Shown here: positions 1 to 7,587 of the stretch, in pieces
How positions within the stretch are numbered: position 1 is the first letter of the stretch
Layout of the letters: each line of letters starts with the position of its first letter
DNA from: Phocaeicola_A sp036804505
GTDB lineage: Bacteria > Bacteroidota > Bacteroidia > Bacteroidales > Bacteroidaceae
DNA length: 64,000 nt
Assembly: GCA_036804505.1 (NCBI GenBank)
Contig: DAIRSI010000004.1
Location: 62,001 to 126,000 of the forward strand
Reading direction: 5' to 3'
Translations under genes and position numbers: made by a program
Notes under the pieces: generated by a model
Seen by the model: the letters and a program-made list of their open reading frames with translations, nothing else
What the model was told of the DNA's origin: nothing
The model's database searches: none

Positions 1-75
1 TATACCCCTATGGAAGTAAGGGCTATTGTCAACGCCTTGGGCGAACCTTGAGATGCCTCGTTGCTTGCAAATAGT

Positions 76-112
76 AAAGACGTTAGTTAGGCATCGTAAC
101 TAACGTCTTTTT
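76..112 (+). terminator. Strong hairpin with short T run
   Basis: A 14-bp perfect stem (76-89 pairing with 97-110) with a 7-base loop is followed by five T residues on the plus strand. It could end a plus-strand transcript entering from outside the window. Read on the minus strand it lacks a good T run, so it is a weak terminator for the DUF3987 gene. The stem is built from GTTAGTTA, the same kind of TTAG-rich palindrome seen at 129-152 and 51231-51298. Confidence 0.55.
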
Positions 113-128
113 GCATGCTACTTATGGC

Positions 129-152
129 AGTTAGGATGCCTAAGTGACCCCC
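129..152. repeat. TTAG-type short palindrome ending in TGACCCCC
   Basis: The 24-mer holds the inverted repeat TTAGG-ATG-CCTAA and ends in TGACCCCC. It matches 18 of 24 bases with 51274-51297, next to the 3' end of proS. The two may belong to a dispersed intergenic repeat family, but only two copies are visible here. Confidence 0.4.
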
Positions 153-164
153 TTGCTTTCAGAG

Positions 165-216
165 AGAAAAAAATGCAAAAATGCAGTCGGTGCACGGCAC
201 TCATTCTTTCACACAC
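165..216 (+). repeat. 52-bp inverted repeat, left copy
   Basis: This sequence recurs without mismatch, in opposite orientation, at 1668-1719. It covers the last codons and stop codon of the minus-strand DUF3987 gene. The spacer between the copies is 1451 bp and holds the whole ATPase part of that gene. Confidence 0.9.
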
Positions 217-2021
217 GCGCGCGTACGCGTATATGTACCTACTTCTTTGCAAGGAATATAATAGCCTTTCTCGATCAAACGCTTGAGCCAGGATGTTACC
301 GTGTTTTCGTTCAGATGCATCTTCTTCGCGTTTTCAAGCAGTTCTTTCCGGGTGAATGTTTCTCCCAGAGAGTTGAATAAAGTCTCCTTGTCGGCATTGT
401 TACGACGTGTCACTTCCGTGGTCGGCAAGAATGACAGGATGTGACTGGCATGATGGTAAAGTGGCTGCATCATCGAAAGTATGGAATGGAAATCATCATC
501 CGTGACGGAGAAATCCCACAGGGAGACGATGCCGTCCTTTACATTGTCCGGATGAGTCCCCTTGTCGGGGATAAAGTTCCAGCCGTCTTCCATAGTGCGG
601 ATGATGCCCGCAATACTCATGAGACGGCAGCAGTTCATGGCCTGTCTGGCTACACTGCTGTTCATCTCGTTTGAATTGATATGTACGGAGTGGGCAAATA
701 GTTCCTCAAACTTCTCATTGAACTCTTTCTGCTGGTTGTCGGTGAACCGCAGTGTATAAGTACCTCCGGCTTTGAGTCGGTCAACCATTTTTTTCCATTC
801 GTGTCCTATTTTCAAAAAGACGGCATTCAAATCTTCCTCGTTTTTGTCAAATTGGTTTTCCCAGTTTTTTATGCCGGGCATGTAATAGAAAATCTGGCGT
901 GAGAAGAGTCCGTTTTCCGATGAAGGAATGAGAGGCTTTACCTGACCCGGTGTGCCGGAAATGAGGACGGAGAGATAGGTACTGTCCACTTCGCGGTATT
1001 CGCGATCTGTACGCCGGTTATAGGAAAGACCTACGTGATCGAAGGCCTTGCGTAAGGTATCACTCCAATGCCCATGTTCCGAACCCAAGGCGGTGGATAT
1101 GACATCGGCTTCGTCTTCTTTAATGATACCCGTACCACCCGAATCGATCAAGTTCTGGAGAATACCCGTACCGGTATTGTTTCCCGGTATGATGAACATC
1201 TTTTCGGCCGGCGGTTGGGGAACCTCCGCATTTACTCTTTCCTTGCCTAATGAGTCGTAGGCAGCCTTTGCTATCTTGTATTCCTTGTAATTTTGTTCCA
1301 CTTTTGCCCTTATTTCCTGATGGATGGGTTCCACCAGTTTACGTACAAAAGCGAGAATGCCCTTTCCCGAAGCCGGAGGCGCCACAACGAAGGTCTGCAA
1401 ATTGGGCGATAGAGAACGGGAAGAATAGTAACAGCGCACGTTTCTTCCCATTGTAGCACCCAATGCCGTGAGTGTACCCAGAAGAAGAACATCACGTTGC
1501 GGAGGAGTCTTGGCGTATGAAACAATGCGTTGTAAAAATTTTGGCAAAGACAACTTGTCGAAATAAGGGAGAGTGACATTAGGTTCACTTCCCCATACAG
1601 TTTCTTCCGAAGTATTGTCTTTATTCGTTTCTTCCTGAATATTTTCCTCCTTATATATCGCGTGCGTGTGTGTGAAAGAATGAGTGCCGTGCACCGACTG
1701 CATTTTTGCATTTTTTTCTTTGTTCAAGTGTGCTGTAGGTTCTACTTTCACACCAGCCAGTTCGGCCAGATGAAATACGGTGCCCAGATGTATATCACCT
1801 TTGTGACAGATGAGGGCATTGGAGTACTGTCGTTGTGCTTGCTGCATCTGGAATTTGGACGACAGGCTGCAAAGACGGATGAAATACTCCCGACCCGCTT
1901 CGCCCAGATCAGTGGCTATGGCAAGGGCCAGCCGGACGTACTCGGAATAGGTAGGTGCAATATCCACGCCGGCTTTTTCGACGGCGTCGGTCAGGTTGCG
2001 TAGCGAATCAATTTCATTCAT
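201..2021 (-). CDS. DUF3987 (VirE-C/helicase-like) ATPase
   Basis: A 606-residue protein of the DUF3987 type, often found beside BT4734/VirE_N proteins in Bacteroides accessory and capsule regions. The P-loop reads APPASGKG and the likely Walker B is KEDEAD; the last 70 residues resemble a winged helix. The likely role is a primase-associated helicase from a mobile or relic replication module; no activity is shown here. The start overlaps the end of the upstream gene by 8 bp, so the two are coupled. Oddity: residues about 101-117 are encoded by one copy of a 52-bp inverted repeat, and the stop codon lies in the other. Inversion would leave an N-terminal stub of about 130 residues ending soon after the repeat. 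Confidence 0.8.
   Translation of the reverse strand: MNEIDSLRNLTDAVEKAGVDIAPTYSEYVRLALAIATDLGEAGREYFIRLCSLSSKFQMQQAQRQYSNALICHKGDIHLGTVFHLAELAGVKVEPTAHLNKEKNAKMQSVHGTHSFTHTHAIYKEENIQEETNKDNTSEETVWGSEPNVTLPYFDKLSLPKFLQRIVSYAKTPPQRDVLLLGTLTALGATMGRNVRCYYSSRSLSPNLQTFVVAPPASGKGILAFVRKLVEPIHQEIRAKVEQNYKEYKIAKAAYDSLGKERVNAEVPQPPAEKMFIIPGNNTGTGILQNLIDSGGTGIIKEDEADVISTALGSEHGHWSDTLRKAFDHVGLSYNRRTDREYREVDSTYLSVLISGTPGQVKPLIPSSENGLFSRQIFYYMPGIKNWENQFDKNEEDLNAVFLKIGHEWKKMVDRLKAGGTYTLRFTDNQQKEFNEKFEELFAHSVHINSNEMNSSVARQAMNCCRLMSIAGIIRTMEDGWNFIPDKGTHPDNVKDGIVSLWDFSVTDDDFHSILSMMQPLYHHASHILSFLPTTEVTRRNNADKETLFNSLGETFTRKELLENAKKMHLNENTVTSWLKRLIEKGYYIPCKEVGTYTRTRACVKE
210..238. other. 29-bp alternating purine-pyrimidine tract (Z-DNA prone)
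   Basis: Every step alternates purine and pyrimidine over 29 bp, with a CG-rich core (CGCGCGCGTACGCG), abutting the inner edge of the left inverted repeat. A shorter tract of 16 bp (1659-1674) abuts the right copy. Such tracts can adopt left-handed DNA under supercoiling. That they do so here is inference. Confidence 0.6.
1668..1719 (-). repeat. 52-bp inverted repeat, right copy
   Basis: Exact reverse complement of 165-216. It lies in frame inside the DUF3987 gene, about 100 codons from its start. Inversion between the copies would cut the gene at this point. The ATPase part would then lie on the plus strand, with an in-frame ATG at 181 inside the left repeat. Confidence 0.9.
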
Positions 2022-2661
2022 TTGTAGATGGTGTTAAAATAGTATCACTTGAATTTGATTTCTCAGTGCGCAGAAGAGCTCCGCTGTCATGACACAGGAA
2101 GCAGGCCCTTACCAAATCCTTTCCGGACGTGTCCACTCCTTTTTCCCGGTCGGTAGGGCAGTAAGTCATTTGCACGTACTGCATGGCCCAGAGTGTGTTT
2201 GTAATGGCATTCTGTGTTGCATCGGCCGTACGTGACGTGTCATAAGGCACGAACGCCTTCACGCCGCGTCCGCTGGGACTGATGAAGACAAGAGCCGGTT
2301 GCAGATAATCGTCATTGAAAAGTCGTTTTCTCATCTCTTCGGCTTCCTTGGTGCTGTCCAGATGATCTACATCGACCACCACATATCCCGACAAACTTAC
2401 CAGACTGCTTGAGTTGCGATAACTAAATACTCCGCACGCCGTGATGTAAGGAAGCAAAGCCGTTTTGGCTGCACGCATATCAGCTGCCAGTCGCACTGCG
2501 GTTGTTGACTTCAGCAGATCCAAGTCGCTAGTAATGAGTTTCCAGACTTCTTCGATGGTGACACTCCGTGACGGATACAGAGTGGCATACTTTATTACTT
2601 TTCCTCCCTGGCTCACCGAAGCAATAGGAGCATTGAATAATGACATTTGTTTTTGTGTCAT
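2014..2661 (-). CDS. BT4734/VirE_N-like primase-polymerase domain protein
   Basis: A 215-residue protein with VVVDVDHLDS and SPSGRGVKAF motifs. These fit the BT4734-like branch of the archaeo-eukaryotic primase superfamily, annotated as VirE N-terminal domain; DVDH would supply metal ligands. It is followed, with an 8-bp overlap, by the DUF3987 ATPase, giving a primase plus helicase pair. In Bacteroides such pairs often sit at the edges of capsule loci, and the next operon here is for exopolysaccharide. A TACCTTTG -7 box lies at 2726-2733 on the minus strand. Whether the pair still replicates anything is unknown. Confidence 0.8.
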   Translation of the reverse strand: MTQKQMSLFNAPIASVSQGGKVIKYATLYPSRSVTIEEVWKLITSDLDLLKSTTAVRLAADMRAAKTALLPYITACGVFSYRNSSSLVSLSGYVVVDVDHLDSTKEAEEMRKRLFNDDYLQPALVFISPSGRGVKAFVPYDTSRTADATQNAITNTLWAMQYVQMTYCPTDREKGVDTSGKDLVRACFLCHDSGALLRTEKSNSSDTILTPSTNE

Positions 2662-2703
2662 AAATTTTAGTGTTTTTAATGATGTTTAATTTGTGAAAAA
2701 GTG

Positions 2704-2711
2704 TATCTTTG
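2704..2711 (+). promoter_or_regulatory. -7 box (TATCTTTG) towards the small ORFs
   Basis: Matches the Bacteroidota -7 consensus TAnnTTTG about 110 bp before the first tiny ORF. No TTTG is found at the usual 19-21 bp spacing. Confidence 0.4.
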
Positions 2712-2725
2712 CCACTTTTTCGGGC

Positions 2726-2733
2726 CAAAGGTA
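2726..2733 (-). promoter_or_regulatory. -7 box (TACCTTTG) of the primase-like gene
   Basis: Good TAnnTTTG match on the minus strand, 65 bp before the ATG at 2661. The nearest TTTG lies only 12 bp upstream, so the -33 part is not canonical. Confidence 0.45.
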
Positions 2734-2754
2734 CGATAACGAGAACAAATCCTG

Positions 2755-2769
2755 TCCTGACTGTCAGGA
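2755..2769. promoter_or_regulatory. 15-bp palindrome TCCTGACTGTCAGGA, possible operator
   Basis: A perfect 7-bp dyad about one base centre lies in the divergent region between the primase-like gene and the tiny ORFs, about 20 bp upstream of the minus-strand -7 box. Its position fits a regulator site for either direction. No regulator is known. Confidence 0.4.
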
Positions 2770-2819
2770 TAATCGTTTATGGATGTTAAATATTTATTTA
2801 TGATTTAAACTAAATTAAT

Positions 2820-2981
2820 ATGAGTAGAAAAAAAAGAGGACACGATTCAATTGTGTACACTGAATTAGGAGACATTATCAAAACTTGGATATCTCTTCTT
2901 GATATTAAGAATGAAGATATAAAAAAAGAATTGGGTATTGGTTCGGATACCTTAAATTTTTTAAAAACGGTGCGGATATGA
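2820..2981 (+). CDS. Small hypothetical protein (53 aa)
   Basis: An ORF of 53 residues starting MSRKKRGHDS, basic at its N-terminus, then mainly helical in appearance (GDIIKTWISLLDIKNEDIKKELGI), which could be a small helix-turn-helix or antitoxin-like fold. Its stop overlaps the next ATG as ATGA. A -7 box lies at 2704-2711. I recognise no family; it may be a remnant of a regulator. The coupling and promoter support it being real, but its size makes it uncertain. Confidence 0.4.
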   Translation: MSRKKRGHDSIVYTELGDIIKTWISLLDIKNEDIKKELGIGSDTLNFLKTVRI

Positions 2982-3097
2982 ATTTAAGCTTTTATGTCGA
3001 TTTGGGTACGTATATTTTGTCTGCTATGGATGATTCTGAAAAAAAGAAAGTACTGGATTGGGTTTGGAAAGTCATGAAAAGGGAGAAAGAAGAATGA
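2978..3097 (+). CDS. Small hypothetical protein (39 aa)
   Basis: A 39-residue ORF that starts in the ATGA stop/start overlap of the previous small ORF and has a lysine/glutamate-rich tail (VWKVMKREKEE). The overlap suggests translational coupling. It could also be the C-terminal half of one longer gene split by a frameshift near 2978. No family recognised. Confidence 0.35.
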   Translation: MNLSFYVDLGTYILSAMDDSEKKKVLDWVWKVMKREKEE

Positions 3098-3126
3098 TTA
3101 TTTCATCCTTCAACCATTTACTGAAT

Positions 3127-4116
3127 TTAATGTTTGGTAGATGGTTGAGGTATGGATTTGTATTTTCCAATTAAAATAGGACAATATTTTAATGCTATTA
3201 TGATAAAAAGATAGCAAACGAGCAATGTAAAAATAGATACTATAATACTAGAAAGCAAATCCGGGATAAAATTTATTTTAGGGGAAATATATTTGATATA
3301 CGGGTCGCAAATAAAAAAACGATGGATACAAAGAATTAGTAATGTACCGTTTGATATAGTAATAACATAAAGTGGAGTTCTTTTTATTGTTTTGCAGATA
3401 GTATATAGGATGGTTGTTCCGAGAATACCTTCGATAAAAAACAGTATACCGTTATTTCCAATGGAACACAAAAACATATTAGGCCATTTGTTTAATAAAG
3501 CAATAATTAGGAATAAAGGTATTTGAAAGAAAAGATAACTCAGTTTAATATTGATTTTTTTCTTTAAATATAATCTTTTAACATATAGCCCAAATAGTAA
3601 AAAAGGCAAGGCAATGATTGTTCTTATGATAGTTGCAAATTTATTGTAATTCAACTCGATAAATGGTATAAAGCTCATGATTGCCAAAAGTAAAATAATA
3701 AATAAAATTAGGATGATATCCTTTTTATTCGGAAGTGAAAAAGAATTTAAAATTGTTTTGGCTAGAAACAAAGTAACAAGAAACCATGACGGTCTTGCTG
3801 CCGGAAAGTTCCCATATACAGAAAATATGCTCTGAAAAGAATATATATGATCTCTTTGAAAAATGAAAATGCAAATAACCGTGATGGTATTCCACAAAAA
3901 GTACGGTATAATAAGGGTTTTGAAATCTTTGATAAGTGTTGTTTTTAAAGGTAATTTACTTTGATTGTCCATTAAAAAACCTGATATAATAAAAAATAAA
4001 GGCATGTGGAAAGAATAGATCAGTCCATTGCATATTTCATTGTCAGGAAGATGACCAAGAACAACTAAAAATATACCAATAAATTTTAGCCAGTCAATCC
4101 AATATATCCTTTCCAT
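3127..4116 (-). CDS. Acyltransferase family 3 membrane protein
   Basis: A 329-residue multi-spanning protein. The N-terminus (IYWIDWLKFIGIFLVVLGH, then FHMPLFFIISGFLMD) is typical of acyltransferase family 3, which O-acetylates or otherwise acylates sugars of surface polysaccharides at the inner membrane. About ten hydrophobic segments follow. It is the last gene of the EPS operon, 27 bp after glf, so it probably decorates the polymer or its repeat unit. The gene is visibly more AT-rich than its neighbours, suggesting separate acquisition. No clear terminator follows; a bulged hairpin at 3107-3150 has no T run. Confidence 0.85.
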   Translation of the reverse strand: MERIYWIDWLKFIGIFLVVLGHLPDNEICNGLIYSFHMPLFFIISGFLMDNQSKLPLKTTLIKDFKTLIIPYFLWNTITVICIFIFQRDHIYSFQSIFSVYGNFPAARPSWFLVTLFLAKTILNSFSLPNKKDIILILFIILLLAIMSFIPFIELNYNKFATIIRTIIALPFLLFGLYVKRLYLKKKINIKLSYLFFQIPLFLIIALLNKWPNMFLCSIGNNGILFFIEGILGTTILYTICKTIKRTPLYVITISNGTLLILCIHRFFICDPYIKYISPKINFIPDLLSSIIVSIFTLLVCYLFIIIALKYCPILIGKYKSIPQPSTKH

Positions 4117-4143
4117 ATCTTATCAAAAATTATATATGGATAT

Positions 4144-5244
4144 TTATCTCTTAAAAATATCTAAGTTTAAAACTTCTTCCATGATTTGATTCATGTCCCA
4201 GTATTTATATTGTGCTAGTCGTCCTCCGAATATAATACTATTTTCATAGTCGGCTAGTTCTTTATATTTGGCATAAATCTCAGAGTTCCGTTTGTCATTG
4301 ATGGGGTAGTAGGGTTCTGTCTTAATGTTCCATTCATGTGGATATTCATAGCTGATGACAGTTTTTTCCTGTGTGCCAAATTCAAAGTGTTTGTGCTCTA
4401 TAATGCGTGTATAAGGAATATCTCCTTCAGTGAAATTCATCACAGCGTTTCCCTGATAGTTGGGAATATCCAGAACCTTATGTTCAAATCGCAAACTCCT
4501 GTATTCCAAAGCTCCGTATTGATAATCATAGAACGCATCGATGGCTCCGCTATAAACGACGGTATCTGCCAAATTGTCCCAGTAAGAACGGTTCTCCAGA
4601 TAGTCTGTATTGCAACGAACTTCAATTCCATTCAATAATCCATCTATCAGCTTATTGTATCCGCCGATAGGAATGCCTTGGTAGCGGTCATTGAAATAAT
4701 TGTTGTCATAAGTGAATCGGACCGGTATTCTTTTGATGATGAATGCAGGAAGTTCTTTGCAGGAACGTCCCCATTGCTTCTCGGTATAGCCCTTAATCAG
4801 CTTTTCATACATATCTTTACCCACCAAGGATATCGCTTGCTCTTCCAGATTGTGAGGCTCTGTGATTCCAGCTTCATTCCGTTGTTCTTCAATCTTTGCT
4901 TGGGCTTCAGCCGGTGTGTTTACTCCCCATAAGGCATGGAATGTATTCATATTAAAAGGCAGGTTGTAGAGTTGCCCTTTGTAATTGGCAATAGGAGAGT
5001 TGGTATATCGATTGAATTCCACGAATTTATTGGCAAAATCCCATACTTCTTTGTTCGAGGTATGAAAGATATGTGCACCGTATTCATGGACATTGATTCC
5101 TTCTATTTCTTCACAATGAATATTTCCACCGGTATGCGACCGACGTTCCAGCACAAGAACTTTTTTGCCGGATTCTTTTGCTTTGTATGCGAATGTGGCA
5201 CCATAAATACCGGCTCCTATTATGATATAGTCGAATTTATTCAT
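4144..5244 (-). CDS. glf: UDP-galactopyranose mutase
   Basis: Converts UDP-galactopyranose to UDP-galactofuranose using reduced FAD, so the polymer probably contains galactofuranose. The 366-residue protein opens MNKFDYIIIGAGIYGAT (FAD-binding GxGxxG), followed by the family segments HEYGAHIFHTSNKEVWDF and NLPFNMNTFHALWG. I place the start at 5244, one base after the stop of the upstream glycosyltransferase. This matches the usual Glf N-terminus better than in-frame ATGs at 5253 or 5283, which overlap the previous gene. It is the ninth gene of the EPS operon. Confidence 0.93.
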   Translation of the reverse strand: MNKFDYIIIGAGIYGATFAYKAKESGKKVLVLERRSHTGGNIHCEEIEGINVHEYGAHIFHTSNKEVWDFANKFVEFNRYTNSPIANYKGQLYNLPFNMNTFHALWGVNTPAEAQAKIEEQRNEAGITEPHNLEEQAISLVGKDMYEKLIKGYTEKQWGRSCKELPAFIIKRIPVRFTYDNNYFNDRYQGIPIGGYNKLIDGLLNGIEVRCNTDYLENRSYWDNLADTVVYSGAIDAFYDYQYGALEYRSLRFEHKVLDIPNYQGNAVMNFTEGDIPYTRIIEHKHFEFGTQEKTVISYEYPHEWNIKTEPYYPINDKRNSEIYAKYKELADYENSIIFGGRLAQYKYWDMNQIMEEVLNLDIFKR

Positions 5245-5245
5245 A

Positions 5246-6406
5246 TTATTCATGCTTGGTATGTATAAATATTTTGGAAGCACCCTTCAATTTGAACATA
5301 TTCAGTATAGTTGCCAAAGTCAATATAGGCAGTTTCATGAATGCATGAAGGAGTTTCTTCGTTTTCATGTATTTGGGAATAGCAATATACATCGTCAGAA
5401 AGAATATTAAAAGTAAAGCCCACCATTTGTATGCATGGTTCAGATGATGGAATGTGATGAAACAGCTAAACAGGAGTACCAGCATCAGGTTGATGATTCT
5501 CGGAACCAGTGCCTGCTGTAAAGTTTTGTCACAATAGTCAATGTTTCCTTGTTTAATTGCACTTTTGATGGATTTGCTCATGTTGCTGAATGCCACAAAT
5601 TGGGCGGCCATCCATCTTCTGCGCTGGTTCTTGAAATTTTCCGTTTTCTGTACTTTCTCATCATACACATAGACATCTTCCAAATAGTGAATGCGTATCT
5701 TTTCATAGAGCAACATGGCTTCTATTTCCTTGTCTTCCCCGGCAGTTGCCAGATTATTGACATGCTCGTAGAACCACTGGTACTCAAATGCCATGCCACT
5801 GCCAATTAAGGCTGAGGATAATCCTGTAGCGATGTGACCGGCACGGAAGATGGAATTGTTGATTTCTTCACTCATGGCATCCAGTTGTCCGATTTCGCTG
5901 TTACGGATTTTGGAAATACGGTGTGTCTGGATGGCTCTCATCCCCATATACCGGGCACAGTTGATTTGTTCCAGAAAGTCGGTCTCCACAATGTTGTCAG
6001 CATCCAAAATGACGATGCTGTCAAAATCTGTCGGGCGATAGAGGCTCATGACCAATTTCAAGGCTTTGGCTTTGGAACTATCCTTGTAGTCGGCATAAAC
6101 AATTCGTATGGGGAGCTTTTCCAGTTCATCGTTGGTCTCTTTCCACATGTGATCTGAAACGACTACCAACTCATAGAGAACGCGGGGATAGGTCTGGGCG
6201 AGAAATGTATTGACTGAGGATACAATGACACGGTCTTCGGCGTAGGCGGGATATACCACAAGAAAACGTTGTTTCTTATCAGTAGGAGCCAAATGGATTT
6301 TCTTTCTCCATAGCGAGGCAACAGAGAAAAAGAAGAGGTATCCGATAGAGCATGCGCAAACGATAAATACCATCCATTCAATCCAAGTGATGAGCAAATC
6401 AATCAT
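5246..6406 (-). CDS. Membrane family-2 glycosyltransferase (processive type)
   Basis: A 386-residue inner-membrane glycosyltransferase: one N-terminal membrane segment, a cytoplasmic GT2 domain and two or more C-terminal membrane segments. It has VILDADN (DxD-like, about residue 132), an ED pair, and QRRRW (about residue 260), the Q-x-x-R-W acceptor motif of processive synthases such as cellulose or hyaluronan synthase. It is a clear paralogue of the gene at 6403-7581, which it overlaps by 4 bp (ATGA). The sugar added cannot be told from the sequence. Confidence 0.85.
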   Translation of the reverse strand: MIDLLITWIEWMVFIVCACSIGYLFFFSVASLWRKKIHLAPTDKKQRFLVVYPAYAEDRVIVSSVNTFLAQTYPRVLYELVVVSDHMWKETNDELEKLPIRIVYADYKDSSKAKALKLVMSLYRPTDFDSIVILDADNIVETDFLEQINCARYMGMRAIQTHRISKIRNSEIGQLDAMSEEINNSIFRAGHIATGLSSALIGSGMAFEYQWFYEHVNNLATAGEDKEIEAMLLYEKIRIHYLEDVYVYDEKVQKTENFKNQRRRWMAAQFVAFSNMSKSIKSAIKQGNIDYCDKTLQQALVPRIINLMLVLLFSCFITFHHLNHAYKWWALLLIFFLTMYIAIPKYMKTKKLLHAFMKLPILTLATILNMFKLKGASKIFIHTKHE

Positions 6407-7581
6407 ATATCAGTTACATTGTGTTCTGTATGCAGAAAGCGTTTCTTCAAACCGTAGAGGCGGAATACATTCAGCATCATTCCGATGACTACGATTGGTA
6501 TCTTCCTGAGTATTTTGTTGAAATTCTTATCTACCAGATAATTTGGAGTAGCCAGGGCAAAGACAAAGATGAGCACCAGGGCTGCACCCCACCATTTGAT
6601 GGCAGCTCCGAAGTCCCAGAAGGGGAGAAGCACACTCATCATACCGATAATGCCTACCATGATGATACGAGGTAGCATGCCCCATTGCAGAATCTTGTCG
6701 GCATAATCATAATTGCGTGTCCATACGGCTTTGGGAAAACGATAGAAATTGGTGATGAAAGAGTGATATTGGGCTGCCAGCCAACGACGGCGTTGGCGGT
6801 TGAACTCATTGGTGTTCTGAACTTTTTCGTCAAACACATAGACATCATCCAGATAATCAACAAAGATATTTTCGCTCATAATCATACCTTCAAATTCCTT
6901 GTCCTCACCGGAGGTATAGGTTTGCCCCACATGTTCCCGGAACCATTGGTAGGGATAGGCAATACCGGAACCTACCAAGGCTGCCGACAATCCGCAACAG
7001 ATATGTCCCAAACGGAAGATGGAATTGTTGACTTCCTCGAAGATAGCATCCAATAAGGCCGTTTCCGTGTTCCTGTTTTTTGAAATACGGTGCGCCTGAA
7101 TAATGAACGAACCGCCTTCGAATGCTTTGTTAATGTTGTAAAGGAAATCATACTCTACAGTGTTGTCGGCATCCAGAACAACTACAATGTCATAGCGCTT
7201 GAAATTTCCCGAATTATTGATGGCATAATCCAAAGACTTTGCCTTGCTGCTTTGTTCGAAATCGGGGGTGAGCAACGTGATGGAAAGTTTGGAGAGCCGT
7301 TGGTTTGTTTCTTCTTTCATGTGATCGGAAATCACAGTAACATCATAGAGCGCGCGTGGATAACTTTGTTGCAAGAAAGTCCTGACTGTATTTTCAATGA
7401 CGGTATCTTCTTTGTAGGCGGGTATCAGAACCAGAATACGGTTTTGTTTGTGTGGCTCCGGAAACCGGTCTTTGCGCTTGAACAATGCCGCTATGGCAAA
7501 GAACAACAGATAAAGGACTGTGAAGGCTACTCCCACAAAGAGTACCCAGTCGATGATTGATATAACTAATCCCCAATTCAT
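6403..7581 (-). CDS. Membrane family-2 glycosyltransferase (processive type)
   Basis: A 392-residue paralogue of the next gene, with the same plan: N-terminal membrane segment, GT2 domain with VVLDADN (about residue 134), QRRRW (about residue 259) and C-terminal membrane segments. The two probably arose by tandem duplication and then diverged. It begins 6 bp after the upstream glycosyltransferase and ends in a 4-bp overlap with its paralogue. It probably extends the EPS chain or repeat unit; donor and linkage are unknown. Confidence 0.85.
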   Translation of the reverse strand: MNWGLVISIIDWVLFVGVAFTVLYLLFFAIAALFKRKDRFPEPHKQNRILVLIPAYKEDTVIENTVRTFLQQSYPRALYDVTVISDHMKEETNQRLSKLSITLLTPDFEQSSKAKSLDYAINNSGNFKRYDIVVVLDADNTVEYDFLYNINKAFEGGSFIIQAHRISKNRNTETALLDAIFEEVNNSIFRLGHICCGLSAALVGSGIAYPYQWFREHVGQTYTSGEDKEFEGMIMSENIFVDYLDDVYVFDEKVQNTNEFNRQRRRWLAAQYHSFITNFYRFPKAVWTRNYDYADKILQWGMLPRIIMVGIIGMMSVLLPFWDFGAAIKWWGAALVLIFVFALATPNYLVDKNFNKILRKIPIVVIGMMLNVFRLYGLKKRFLHTEHNVTDI

Positions 7582-7587
7582 ATTTTA

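Noticed and set aside
144..380. Plus-strand frame of 78 codons over the left inverted repeat
   Set aside because: It runs antisense through the end of the DUF3987 gene, has no family resemblance and no promoter. Its interest lies only in the inverted repeat it crosses.
1310..1711. Minus-strand frame of 133 codons inside the DUF3987 gene
   Set aside because: Out-of-frame shadow on the same strand as a clear ATPase gene whose P-loop lies in the other frame.
3107..3150. Hairpin at the end of the EPS operon
   Set aside because: The stem has a bulge and a 23-base loop and is not followed by a T run on either strand, so I did not call it a terminator.
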